Made by a program: the position numbers and the translations under genes | From: an uncultured Sphingomonas sp. | GTDB taxonomy: Bacteria > Pseudomonadota > Alphaproteobacteria > Sphingomonadales > Sphingomonadaceae | Direction: 5' to 3' | Assembly (NCBI GenBank): GCA_902806295.1 | Contig: CADCWB010000165.1 | Coordinates: 1-11,125 of the forward strand | DNA length: 11,125 nt | The notes under the pieces: model-generated | Seen by the model: the letters and a program-made list of their open reading frames with translations, nothing else | What the model was told of the DNA's origin: nothing | Databases searched by the model: none | Shown: positions 1 to 7,822 of the stretch, piece by piece | How the letters are laid out: each line of letters begins with the position of its first letter | Numbering within the stretch: the stretch's first letter is position 1

Positions 1-1
1 C

Positions 2-853
2 GAGCTGCCGATGATGTGGGTCGTCGCCTTCATGCTGACCTTCGTGGTCGGCGGCATGACGGGCGTGCTGCTGGCGGTGCCGCCGGCCGACTTCGTGCTG
101 CACAATTCGCTGTTCCTGGTGGCGCACTTCCATAATGTCATCATCGGCGGCGTGGTGTTCGGCCTGTTCGCCGGCATCGAGTACTGGTTCCCCAAGGCCT
201 TCGGCTTCAAGCTCGACAAGAAGTGGGGTCTGGTCCACTTCTGGGGCTGGGTGATCGGCTATTGGGTTGCGTGGACGCCGATCTACATCGTCGGCCTGAT
301 GGGCACCACACGCCGGGTGCGGCAGTTCGACGATCCGAGCCTGCAGATCTGGTTCGTGATCGCGGCCATCGGCGTGGCGATCATCGCGGTCGGCATTCTG
401 GGCTTCCTGGTGCAGCTGTATGTCAGCATCAAGAACCGGGAAAAGCTGCGGGTCGGGGACGATCCGTGGGATGGCCGCACCCTGGAATGGGCGACCACCT
501 CGCCGCCGCCACCCTATAATTTCGCGTTCACGCCGGTCGTGCACGACCTGGACGCCTGGTACGACATGAAGTCGCGCGGCTACCGGCATCCGGCCAAGGG
601 CTATCGTCCCATTCACATGCCCCGCAACACGGGCACGGGCGTGATCCTCTCGGGGCTGGCCGCACTGCTGGGCTTCGCGATGATCTGGTACATGTGGTGG
701 CTTGCCGCGCTGGCGTTCGGCGGGCTGCTGGCGGTCGCGATCGGCCACAGTTTTAACTATAACCGCGATTACCATGTCCCGGTGGACGAGGTGGAGCGGT
801 TCGAGCGCCGGCGAGACGCATTCACGCCTGCGCCCACACCCGCGGGGGCCTGA
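2..853 (+). CDS. cyoB: Cytochrome o ubiquinol oxidase subunit I (CyoB), C-terminal part
   Basis: This is the catalytic haem-copper subunit of a bo3-type ubiquinol oxidase of the inner membrane. It oxidises ubiquinol, reduces O2 to water and pumps protons. The reading frame is open from base 2, so the gene is truncated by the window edge; about 283 C-terminal residues of an expected ~660 are present. The segment GGMTGVLLAVP...ADFVLHNSLFLVAHFHNVIIGG closely matches E. coli CyoB as recalled. The HFH motif (codons 125-133) supplies the two histidines that in this family ligate the high-spin and low-spin haems. Downstream, the DPW-GRTLEWATTSPPPPYNF loop and the IHMPRN-G segment are specific to CyoB/QoxB rather than to cytochrome c oxidases. 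Several hydrophobic helices follow. Only 3 bp separate the stop from cyoC. The CuB histidines lie upstream, outside the window. Confidence 0.97.
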   Translation, partial: ELPMMWVVAFMLTFVVGGMTGVLLAVPPADFVLHNSLFLVAHFHNVIIGGVVFGLFAGIEYWFPKAFGFKLDKKWGLVHFWGWVIGYWVAWTPIYIVGLMGTTRRVRQFDDPSLQIWFVIAAIGVAIIAVGILGFLVQLYVSIKNREKLRVGDDPWDGRTLEWATTSPPPPYNFAFTPVVHDLDAWYDMKSRGYRHPAKGYRPIHMPRNTGTGVILSGLAALLGFAMIWYMWWLAALAFGGLLAVAIGHSFNYNRDYHVPVDEVERFERRRDAFTPAPTPAGA

Positions 854-856
854 GCG

Positions 857-1501
857 ATGGCGGATGCGATCGACAGCCAGGCCCGGCAGGAAGCCGAGGC
901 AAGCACGACCTTCCACTTGGCCGAGGACGACCACGGCCATGGAGAAAGCAGCCCGGTGCTGCTCGGCTTCTGGATTTACCTGATGAGCGACGCGTTGATC
1001 TTTGCGGCGCTGTTCGCGACCTATGGGGTGCTCAGCACGAGCTATGCCGGTGGGCCTGCCCCGCGGGATATCTTCGAGCTGGAGCTCGTGGCGCTGAACA
1101 CCGCCATCCTGCTGGTTTCGTCGATTACCTATGGGTTCGGAATGCTGGCGATGGAAGCGGGCAAGGCGCGGTCGGTGCAGCTGTGGCTGCTGGTGACCGG
1201 ACTGCTCGGCGCGGCATTCGTCAGCGTCGAGGTGTACGAGTTCGGCAAGCTGATCGCGGAAGGCGCGACCCCGCAGCGCAGCGGCTTTCTGTCCGGCTTC
1301 TTCACGCTGGTGGCGACCCACGGGCTGCACGTTACGTTCGGCATCATCTGGATTGTGATCATGATGGTGCAGGTCGGCCAGCGCGGCCTGATCCCCGAGA
1401 ACAAGCGGCGGCTGATGTGCCTGAGCATGTTCTGGCACTTCCTTGACGTGATCTGGATCGGCGTTTTCACCTTCGTTTATCTGCTTGGGATGCTTCGATG
1501 A
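857..1501 (+). CDS. cyoC: Cytochrome o ubiquinol oxidase subunit III (CyoC)
   Basis: This 214-residue integral membrane protein is subunit III of the bo3 quinol oxidase and belongs to the COX3 superfamily. The E. coli protein has about 204 residues. After a polar, His/Asp-rich N-terminus (about residues 1-32) come five hydrophobic helices, as usual for CyoC. Recognisable family stretches are GFWIYLMSDALIFAALFATY, SSITYG, VEVYEF, RSGFLSGFF, THGLHVTFGIIWI and FWHFLDVIWIGVFTFVYLLG. The subunit carries no redox centre; in the family it stabilises the core complex. The ATG at 857 follows the cyoB stop by 3 bp. The 3' end overlaps cyoD as ATGA, which suggests translational coupling. Confidence 0.96.
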   Translation: MADAIDSQARQEAEASTTFHLAEDDHGHGESSPVLLGFWIYLMSDALIFAALFATYGVLSTSYAGGPAPRDIFELELVALNTAILLVSSITYGFGMLAMEAGKARSVQLWLLVTGLLGAAFVSVEVYEFGKLIAEGATPQRSGFLSGFFTLVATHGLHVTFGIIWIVIMMVQVGQRGLIPENKRRLMCLSMFWHFLDVIWIGVFTFVYLLGMLR

Positions 1502-1899
1502 GCTCCACCACCACCGCTGCGGCCGACACGATCGATCACGAGCTTCATTCCCACGGCGACACGCATGGGCATGGGTCGAAGCGGAGCTACCTGATCGGCT
1601 TCGGCCTGTCGGCGGTCCTGACCGCCATCCCGTTCTGGCTGGTGATGGCCGCTCCGCTTGCCAATCCAGGGCTGACCGCGGCGCTGGTGATCGGTGCCGC
1701 GGTTGCCCAGATCCTGGTGCACACGATCTGCTTCCTGCACGTCAACACGCAGGGCGAGGGGGGGTGGACACTGGTCGCCTATCTGTTCACGGGCGTGATC
1801 CTGGTGATCACCATCGCGGGCTCGCTGTGGATCATGTACCATCTCAACAGCAACATGATGCCGGGCATGATGACTGGCCAGGTGAGCACCAGTCCGTGA
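1498..1899 (+). CDS. cyoD: Cytochrome o ubiquinol oxidase subunit IV (CyoD)
   Basis: This 133-residue protein is the small subunit IV of the bo3 quinol oxidase. Three hydrophobic segments (about residues 30-50, 60-80 and 93-115) match the three-helix CyoD fold. The ICFLHVN stretch at the end of helix 2 and the WIMYHLN ending of helix 3 are typical of CyoD/CtaF-type subunits. In E. coli the subunit helps assemble the CuB site in subunit I. The protein is some 24 residues longer than E. coli CyoD (about 109), mainly because of a His-rich N-terminal extension (HELHSHGDTHGHG). The ATG overlaps the cyoC stop (ATGA), and the TGA stop overlaps the next gene's GTG start. No cyoE (haem O synthase) follows it, unlike the E. 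coli operon; a SURF1 gene takes that place. Confidence 0.94.
   Translation: MSSTTTAAADTIDHELHSHGDTHGHGSKRSYLIGFGLSAVLTAIPFWLVMAAPLANPGLTAALVIGAAVAQILVHTICFLHVNTQGEGGWTLVAYLFTGVILVITIAGSLWIMYHLNSNMMPGMMTGQVSTSP
1880..1885 (+). promoter_or_regulatory. Ribosome binding site that fixes the SURF1 start
   Basis: An AGGTGA sequence inside the 3' end of cyoD lies 10 bp before the GTG at 1896. The SURF1 reading frame stays open for hundreds of bases upstream because it runs through cyoD in another frame, so the start must be chosen from context. The GTG overlapping the cyoD stop (GTGA), this Shine-Dalgarno-like sequence and the onset of SURF1-like residues all agree. Confidence 0.6.
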
Positions 1900-2612
1900 G
1901 CCGTCGGGGAGGGAAGCGTGTTTTCCTCCTCAGCCTGTGCCTGCTTGGCTTGGTCCTGTTCGGGGCACTTGGCCTCTGGCAGCTCGAGCGTCGGCAATGG
2001 AAGCTGGACCTGATCGCCCGAGTGGATGCGCGCGTGCATGCCGCACCGGCTGCGCTGCCGGCACGCAGCAGTTGGGCGAGGCTGGGACCGGCCGACATCG
2101 AATATTGGAAGGTGCGCGCGTCGGGGGTGTGGCTGCACGAGCGTGAGACGCTGGTGGACGCGCTGACGGAGCGAGGACCTGGGTCATGGGTGCTGACGCC
2201 GCTGCGAACAGCGGAGGGGGTGGTGCTGGTGAACCGCGGCTTCGTTCCGCCGGACCGCCGAGCTGCGTCGAAGCGGGTCCAAGGGCAGCAGCGTGGGCCC
2301 GTTGCGGTGACCGGGCTGCTTCGATTGACGGAACCGAACGGCCGCTTTCTGCGGCCCAATCGACCGGCGGAGGAGCGCTGGTTTTCGCGCGATGTGCGAG
2401 CGATCGCCGAGGCTCGCGGCCTGATCGGAGTGGCGCCCTTCTTCATCGACGCGGACTCAACCACGAACCTCGGCGGATACCCGGTCGGTGGGCTGACGGT
2501 GGTCCGGTTCCGCAACACACACCTGCTGTATGCGCTCACGTGGTTCGGCCTGGCGGCGTTGTGCCTGGGCGGGCTGGTACTGCTGCTCAAACCGGGGCAG
2601 GCGAGAGCCTGA
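1896..2612 (+). CDS. SURF1-family oxidase assembly factor
   Basis: This 238-residue inner-membrane protein belongs to the SURF1/Shy1 family, which helps haem-copper oxidases mature, probably at haem insertion into subunit I. It has the family's layout: an N-terminal membrane helix (about residues 9-27) running into the signature GLWQLERR (26-33), a large extracytoplasmic domain with VLVNRGFVPP (about 110-119), and a C-terminal helix (208-231) beginning THLLYALTWF. The GTG start at 1896 is preferred because it overlaps the cyoD stop, is preceded by an AGGTGA, and begins where SURF1 homology begins. Paracoccus denitrificans has separate SURF1 proteins for its quinol and cytochrome c oxidases. 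The position directly after cyoD suggests this copy serves the bo3 quinol oxidase, which is an inference. The stop overlaps the regB ATG (TGATG). Confidence 0.92.
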   Translation: MSRRGGKRVFLLSLCLLGLVLFGALGLWQLERRQWKLDLIARVDARVHAAPAALPARSSWARLGPADIEYWKVRASGVWLHERETLVDALTERGPGSWVLTPLRTAEGVVLVNRGFVPPDRRAASKRVQGQQRGPVAVTGLLRLTEPNGRFLRPNRPAEERWFSRDVRAIAEARGLIGVAPFFIDADSTTNLGGYPVGGLTVVRFRNTHLLYALTWFGLAALCLGGLVLLLKPGQARA

Positions 2613-3964
2613 TGGAGACGCCGCTGCTTGCCTTGACCCGGCCGCGCGCCGGGGGCCTGCCGGGCCGGTCGCCCAAGGATGCGGCGGCCGAGAACATGCG
2701 TCAGCTGGTGCAGCTGCGCTGGCTGGCGGTCGCGGGTCAGCTGGTCGCAATTTTGTTCGCTCAGTTTGGGCTTGGAATCTTCCTGCCGCTTGCGCCGATG
2801 CTGTTCATGGTGGCGTTGCTGGCGCTCGCCAACATCCTCTTCACCTGGACCCTGCTGAGATACTGGGTGGTGCGCGGCGAGCTGCTGCTCGCCCTGTTGT
2901 TCGACATGCTGGTGCTCACCGTCCAGCTCTACTTGAGCGGGGGCGCGGCCAATCCCTTCGTGGCGCTGTACCTGCTCCAAGTGGTGCTTGGCGCCATCCT
3001 TCTGAGCTCGGCCATGGTGTGGCTGCTGGTGGTGGCGTCGTGCCTGTGCGTCGCCTTTCTGAGCCGGGAGCATCTGCCGCTAGCCTTGCCCGCTCAGCTG
3101 GGCGGAGTGCCGGTCAACCTCCCGCTGGTCGGGGAGTGGATCAGCTTCGCGATGGTGGCGACGCTGCTCGTGCTGTTCATCACCCGGATCAGCCGCAACC
3201 TGCGGGCGCGGGACGCTTATGCGGTGGAGCTTGCCCAGCGCGCGGCGGAGGAGGACGGGATCGTCCGCATGGGCCTGTTCGCAAGCGGGGCGGCGCATGA
3301 GCTGGGCACGCCCCTGTCGTCGCTGTCGGTGTTGCTGGCCGACTGGCAAAAGGAACCGGCCCTCGCGCGTGATCCGGCTTTGCGGGAGGAACTGGCGGAA
3401 GCGGAAGCCGAACTGCAGCGGTGCAAGCAGATCCTGTCCAACATCCTTCATTCCGCCGGCCAATTGCGCGGCGAGGCGATGCGGTCGGCGCCGGCGCAAA
3501 GCCTGATCGACGAGACAGTGCGGCACTGGCGCGCGGTCCACGCCGACACGTCGATCGAGGTCGGGGGCAACGTCGCCGGCGCTACGATCGCCGCCGACCC
3601 GGCCTTGCGCCAGGCCATCTGGAGCCTGCTGGAGAATGCCGCCGAAGAGTCGCCGGAGCGGGTGGAACTGGTCGGGGAAGTGACTGGCGATCAGCTGGTC
3701 CTGTCGGTGCTGGACCATGGACCAGGCTTTACCGACGCTCAGTTGGCGAGGGTCGGGCGCTTGTACCAGTCCAGCAAGGGGCCCGGTCATGGGCTCGGCC
3801 TCTTCCTGGCGACCAACGTCGCGCGTCGGCTCGGGGGCCGGCTCGAGGTGGCCAATCGGGAAGGTGGTGGCGCGGTCGTGCGGCTGATACTGCCGCTCGC
3901 ATCCACGCGGCGGCTGAGGAACGGAAGTGACGCAGAACGGGGCGAAGTGCCTCCTGATCGTTGA
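2612..3964 (+). CDS. regB: RegB/PrrB/ActS-type redox sensor histidine kinase
   Basis: This 450-residue membrane kinase is a close match to the RegB/PrrB/ActS family, which senses the redox state of the respiratory chain and phosphorylates RegA. The N-terminal half has about six hydrophobic helices (residues 36-195). The family's quinone-related motif GGxxNPF is present as GGAANPF (110-116). The H-box is GAAHELGTPLSSLSVL, with the phospho-accepting His229. Cys271 in QRCKQIL sits about 42 residues after it, matching the redox-active cysteine of Rhodobacter RegB (Cys265, 40 residues after His225). The ATP-binding domain shows an N-box (ENAAEES, Asn342), a G1 box (DHGPGF, 368-373) and a G2 box (GHGLGL, 392-397). 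The ATG at 2612 overlaps the SURF1 stop; the frame is open further upstream, but those codons lie in SURF1 and show no kinase features. Quinone sensing here is inferred from family knowledge. Confidence 0.92.
   Translation: METPLLALTRPRAGGLPGRSPKDAAAENMRQLVQLRWLAVAGQLVAILFAQFGLGIFLPLAPMLFMVALLALANILFTWTLLRYWVVRGELLLALLFDMLVLTVQLYLSGGAANPFVALYLLQVVLGAILLSSAMVWLLVVASCLCVAFLSREHLPLALPAQLGGVPVNLPLVGEWISFAMVATLLVLFITRISRNLRARDAYAVELAQRAAEEDGIVRMGLFASGAAHELGTPLSSLSVLLADWQKEPALARDPALREELAEAEAELQRCKQILSNILHSAGQLRGEAMRSAPAQSLIDETVRHWRAVHADTSIEVGGNVAGATIAADPALRQAIWSLLENAAEESPERVELVGEVTGDQLVLSVLDHGPGFTDAQLARVGRLYQSSKGPGHGLGLFLATNVARRLGGRLEVANREGGGAVVRLILPLASTRRLRNGSDAERGEVPPDR
3916..3920 (+). promoter_or_regulatory. 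Ribosome binding site for the GTG start of regA
   Basis: GAGGA lies 6 bp before the GTG at 3927. It supports that GTG as the regA start even though this places 38 bp of regA inside the end of regB. No ATG is available before the conserved LLIVEDD strand, so a start further downstream would delete the receiver domain's first beta strand. Confidence 0.6.
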
Positions 3965-4466
3965 AGACGACGAGACGTTCGCCCGCACCCTGTGCCGGTC
4001 GTTCGAGAGGCGCGGCTATCAGGTCAACGTCGCCAACAGCGTCGAACAATTCGTGCAGCTGCTGAAAACCGTTCGGCCGCGATACGCCGTCGTCGACTTG
4101 AAGCTAGGGACAGAGTCGGGCCTCAACTGCGTGCAGGCGCTGCATGAACTCGATCCCGCGATCAAGATCGTCGTCCTGACCGGCTACGCCAGCATCTCGA
4201 CGGCGGTGGAGGCAATCAAGCTCGGGGCCTCCCACTACCTACCCAAGCCGGCCAACACGGACGAGATCGAGGCCGCGTTCGGCAAGGCCGACGGCGATGC
4301 CGAAGTGCCGATCACCAACCAGCCGACGTCCATCAAGACTTGGGAGTGGGAGCGAATCCACGAGACCTTGGCCGAAACCGGCTTCAACGTCTCGGAGACC
4401 GCGAGACGCCTCGGCATGCACCGCCGCACCTTGGCCAGGAAGCTGGAAAAGCGGCCCTTGAAGTAG
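3927..4466 (+). CDS. regA: RegA/PrrA/ActR-type response regulator, Fis-type DNA-binding domain
   Basis: This 179-residue response regulator is the expected partner of the adjacent RegB. The family controls respiration, and in other alphaproteobacteria photosynthesis, nitrogen and carbon fixation, in response to redox state. The receiver domain (about residues 7-120) has the acidic pair Asp14/Asp15, the phospho-acceptor Asp57 in VVDLKLG, Thr85 in VLTGYAS and Lys107 in YLPKPA. A short linker leads to a Fis-type helix-turn-helix at the C-terminus (about 140-179), with NVSETARRLGMHRRTLARKL nearly identical to the classical RegA motif. The length matches Rhodobacter RegA (about 184). The start is GTG at 3927 with GAGGA upstream, overlapping regB by 38 bp. 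The gene ends 35 bp from the convergent gene at 4502, with no clear hairpin terminator between them. Confidence 0.94.
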   Translation: MTQNGAKCLLIVEDDETFARTLCRSFERRGYQVNVANSVEQFVQLLKTVRPRYAVVDLKLGTESGLNCVQALHELDPAIKIVVLTGYASISTAVEAIKLGASHYLPKPANTDEIEAAFGKADGDAEVPITNQPTSIKTWEWERIHETLAETGFNVSETARRLGMHRRTLARKLEKRPLK

Positions 4467-4501
4467 CCGACCCAGCTCCCGAATCATGCGCTGCCTAGAT
4501 C

Positions 4502-7500
4502 TCAGTTCGCGTCATGGCTGTGGGTCGAGGTCCGCGCGTTGCCGGCGGCGCCGTTGCCATTCCCTTCCCACCAGTAAGCCGGACGAACGCGGTCGCCGGT
4601 GATCCGCTCGTTGAGGGTCGCGGCATCGTACAGCCGTCCGCCAAGCATCACCATGTTGACCTTGTCGCTGTTGCGGATGTTTTCCACGGGATTGGCGTCG
4701 AGAATGACGAGGTCGGCCAGCTTGCCTTGCTCGAGCGTGCCAAGATCGCGGTCCAGCCCGAGGGTCTTCGCTGGCATGATCGTTGCCGCCTGCAAGGCCT
4801 GGAGCGGAGTCCAGCCGCCCTTGACGAAGCTCCACATCTCCCAGTGCGCGCCGATGCCATCCTGCTGGCCGTGGGCGCCGATGTTCACCTGCACGCCCCG
4901 ATCAGCCAGCTTGCGCGCCTCGCGAGCGGCCCAGGTGTCGGCATAATCCTCTTCCGGAGCAATCTCGCGCCGGGCGTTGGCAGCGGCGAGCGTACCCGGC
5001 GGAATGTGTGCCTTCAACAAGGGATGCTCCCAAACATTGGTGTGCGAGCGCCAATAAGGGTCGCCGCCAGGGCCACCGTAGCTCACCACCAGTGTCGGCG
5101 TGTAGTTGGTCCTGGTCTGCGACCACATCTGCAGCACGTCCTGATAGAAGGTGCTGCCAGGCACGTTGTGCTCGACCGTGGCATTGCCGTCCTGGATCAG
5201 GCTCATGTCCATGTTGAACAGGGAGCCACCCTCCGGAACCACCAGCATGCCTTCGGCCTGGGCCGCGGCGACGACCATCTGGCGCTGCTCACGACGTGGT
5301 TGATTATAGTTCTTCACGCTCCGAGCGCCCTGCGCCTTTAAGCGGCGGACATGAGCGATCGCGTCATCGAGCTTGCCAATCTCAGCGAAGGCGCCGGCCG
5401 CCTTGGCGCCGTAGATGATCTCGCCCGTGGAGAAGATGCGCGGGGCCAGGATCATGCCCGCGCGCTGCAGCTCGGACGCTGCAAACACCTCCGATGCTCG
5501 ATTCGAGGGGTCGTGAATGGTCGTGGTGCCGAGCGCCAGATTGGCCTGCGCGGACCAGTTCTGCTGCGGAACGAAGCCGTTCTCGCCCTGCGGTCCGTGC
5601 GCGTGAGCGTCGATGAAACCCGGAACGATGGTCTTGCCGGCGACGTCGACGGTGCGCGCGCCGGCCGGAACGGCAACGCTTCCGCTGGGCCCAACGGCCA
5701 GGATGCGATCGCCCTGGATCACGACGGTGCCATTCTCGATGATCCCGCCATCATTGCCGCGCATCGTGACGATGCGGGCGCCGGTCAGCGCCACGGTCCC
5801 GGTCGGCTTGTCGGCGCGCATTGTCCTCGACAGCGCGGTTCCGCTCTTTGGCGGGGTGTAGCCGGGGTAGTAGGCCGATCGGGTGTCCGTTCCATAGAGC
5901 GTCGGTCCGACGCTCCAATGGACCTGAGTGCCGTTGCGCGAGAAATGGATGAAGTCGCCGCCACCTTGGCTTAGGCGGACGGAGGGCAGGGCGCCTTTCT
6001 CGGTCGCAGCCTCGACGTTCTGAGCGCCTGGGAGCAGCGGCATGAGGAAGGCCTCGTAGTTCTGACGGAAGGCCACCGAGCGGCCATCGGGCGCCACCTG
6101 GAAGTCGCTCGTCAGATCGCCGGAGGCGTGCACCCGCTTGGCCTCACCGGACAGGTCGGTGCTGACCAGCTGGAGCTTGTCGTTGTCCTGCGCCGTCATG
6201 AAGATGCGGTCGTTGGTCGCACCGAACTGCGGATTGCTGACATCCCGCTTCACCAGCTTGGGGCTGCCGCCGCGTACCGGCACGACATAGATGCCGGAGT
6301 CACGGTTCCACTGGTCGGAGGTGAGCCCGCCGCCGGAGCCAGCCTCGAAGGCGATCGACCCGCCGTCCGGTGAAAAGCGGAGGTTGGAATAGTGCCCCGG
6401 TTGGCTGCTCACGGTTTTCGCAGTGCCGCCTCGCGCGGGAACAACCAAGATTCGGCCGAGATCGCGGTCGTTCCAGCTGACAAAGGCGATCGAGCGGCCG
6501 TCGCGCGACCAGGTCGGCCAGGCTTCGAAGTTATTGTCACCGCGGGTCAGGGGACGCGGCTCTCCGCCGGCCGCCGGGCGGGTCCACAGCTTGCCGAGCG
6601 ATTCATAGACCAGCTGGCTTCCGTCGGGTGACGTCTGCGCCCAGCGGATCATCTTGGTGTCGAAGCTGGCCGGCGCGACGTCGATCATGGGATGAAGCGA
6701 GTTGGCGACCACGCGGTCGTCCTGAACCCGAAAGGCGATCTCGCGCGCATCGCCGCCGGCGACCGGCAGGCGGCGGATCTTGCCGCCAGCCCAAAACACC
6801 ACCTCGCGGCTGTCGGCGGTCCAATCCATGTTCGGGTAGACGCCGGTGACAGCCCAGGTTTCCTGCATGTCCTGGTCGGGCAGATCGTAGAGCTTGCGCT
6901 CATTGCCGCTTGCCAGATCGCGCACGTACAGCTTTGACTTTGCTCGCTCCCGCCGAACAAAGGCCAGGTACTTGCCATCGGGTGACGGGGTTGGCCGAAC
7001 CGCGCCGCCGATCCCACCGGTCAGCCGATGGGTCTCGCCGGACTCCAGTTCATAACGGTCGATGGCGAACAGCGCACCGTTGGAATCCTGCGCATATTGG
7101 AAGGTATTGCCCGGCGTGATGTTGCGGGTGAAGTAGATGCTCTTGCCGTCCGATGCGAAGGTCGGCTCACCAAGCTCCTTCTGCAGCTTCTCGTCGGCGC
7201 GCTTGACCAGCTGAACGCCGCCACCGCCATCCACATGGTACAGCCACACCTCGCCCGTCCCGAGCGAGCGCGCGGTGGTGAAATGCTTCTTCGCGACGAT
7301 GTAGCGGCCGTCAGGGCTCCAACTCGGCTGATTGAGGAGGCGAAACTCCTCCTTGGTCAGCTGCTTCTTATTCGAGCCGTCCGCTCCCATGAGCCAGATG
7401 TTGTCCCCGCCGCCGCGATCCGAAACGAAGGCGATGCGGGCGCCGTCGGGCGACCAGCGCGGCTGCTGCTCATAGGAGAGGCCTTCCGCCACCCGGGTCG

Positions 7501-7822
7501 GCGTTCCGCCCGTGATCGGCATCACGTAGATGTCGCCGAGCATGTCGAAGGCCACGCGTGTGCCGTCCGGCGACACGTCGACGTTCATCCAGGTGCCCTC
7601 ATCCGTGCTGATCGGCACCTTGCGCAGCGTGAGGCCGCGCGGCGACTCGACGTCCCACTTGGGCGCCTTGCCGTCGTCGCCGGGCGCCTTTGGCGAGGCC
7701 GCGGGCGGCGCGTGCTCAACCGCTGCCTCGCTTGCGGACTCTTGGGGTTTGGCCTGCTCTTGCGCAAAGCTGATGGCGCTGCTGGCGAGCAGGAGACAGG
7801 TAAGCGAAAGCTTGGCGAGCAT
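4502..7822 (-). CDS. Exported PD40/TolB-like beta-propeller amidohydrolase
   Basis: This 1106-residue protein has a signal peptide (residues 1-20, cleavage probably after SFA) and a Pro/Ala/Glu-rich linker to about residue 60. About nine PD40/WD40-like repeats follow to about 650, each with an SPDG-type turn such as WSPDGARIAF, PSPDGKYLAF and WSRDGRSIAF, and form a TolB-like propeller. The C-terminal part (about 680-1085) is an amidohydrolase-superfamily domain. It contains FIDAHAHG with metal ligands His740 and His742, Lys837 in SVKNYN (candidate carboxylated lysine), His885 in VEHNVPG, and a GAHG...GAHW segment (His984, His993). The LGLDRDLGTLEQGKLADLVIL ending is typical of imidazolonepropionase- and prolidase-like enzymes. 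It probably hydrolyses a peptide-like or cyclic amide bond in the periplasm or outside the cell; the substrate is unknown. ATG at 7822 is supported by AAGG 6 bp upstream. It is transcribed divergently from the BlaI-type repressor gene. Confidence 0.9.
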   Translation of the reverse strand: MLAKLSLTCLLLASSAISFAQEQAKPQESASEAAVEHAPPAASPKAPGDDGKAPKWDVESPRGLTLRKVPISTDEGTWMNVDVSPDGTRVAFDMLGDIYVMPITGGTPTRVAEGLSYEQQPRWSPDGARIAFVSDRGGGDNIWLMGADGSNKKQLTKEEFRLLNQPSWSPDGRYIVAKKHFTTARSLGTGEVWLYHVDGGGGVQLVKRADEKLQKELGEPTFASDGKSIYFTRNITPGNTFQYAQDSNGALFAIDRYELESGETHRLTGGIGGAVRPTPSPDGKYLAFVRRERAKSKLYVRDLASGNERKLYDLPDQDMQETWAVTGVYPNMDWTADSREVVFWAGGKIRRLPVAGGDAREIAFRVQDDRVVANSLHPMIDVAPASFDTKMIRWAQTSPDGSQLVYESLGKLWTRPAAGGEPRPLTRGDNNFEAWPTWSRDGRSIAFVSWNDRDLGRILVVPARGGTAKTVSSQPGHYSNLRFSPDGGSIAFEAGSGGGLTSDQWNRDSGIYVVPVRGGSPKLVKRDVSNPQFGATNDRIFMTAQDNDKLQLVSTDLSGEAKRVHASGDLTSDFQVAPDGRSVAFRQNYEAFLMPLLPGAQNVEAATEKGALPSVRLSQGGGDFIHFSRNGTQVHWSVGPTLYGTDTRSAYYPGYTPPKSGTALSRTMRADKPTGTVALTGARIVTMRGNDGGIIENGTVVIQGDRILAVGPSGSVAVPAGARTVDVAGKTIVPGFIDAHAHGPQGENGFVPQQNWSAQANLALGTTTIHDPSNRASEVFAASELQRAGMILAPRIFSTGEIIYGAKAAGAFAEIGKLDDAIAHVRRLKAQGARSVKNYNQPRREQRQMVVAAAQAEGMLVVPEGGSLFNMDMSLIQDGNATVEHNVPGSTFYQDVLQMWSQTRTNYTPTLVVSYGGPGGDPYWRSHTNVWEHPLLKAHIPPGTLAAANARREIAPEEDYADTWAAREARKLADRGVQVNIGAHGQQDGIGAHWEMWSFVKGGWTPLQALQAATIMPAKTLGLDRDLGTLEQGKLADLVILDANPVENIRNSDKVNMVMLGGRLYDAATLNERITGDRVRPAYWWEGNGNGAAGNARTSTHSHDAN

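Noticed and set aside
1485..1895. Upstream extension of the SURF1 gene to an earlier start
   Set aside because: This stretch is cyoD read in another frame; its translation is low-complexity Arg/Gly/His and shows no SURF1 features before the GTG at 1896.
2186..2611. Upstream extension of regB
   Set aside because: The open frame here is SURF1 read out of frame. Kinase-like residues begin only after the ATG at 2612.
1844..3073. Long minus-strand open frame of about 409 codons
   Set aside because: It lies antisense to SURF1 and regB and is low-complexity (Gln/Arg/Pro/Ser). It is a GC-rich codon-structure shadow.
4467..4501. Bidirectional terminator between the convergent regA and amidohydrolase genes
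   Set aside because: No stable hairpin or T-run is visible in the 35-bp gap.
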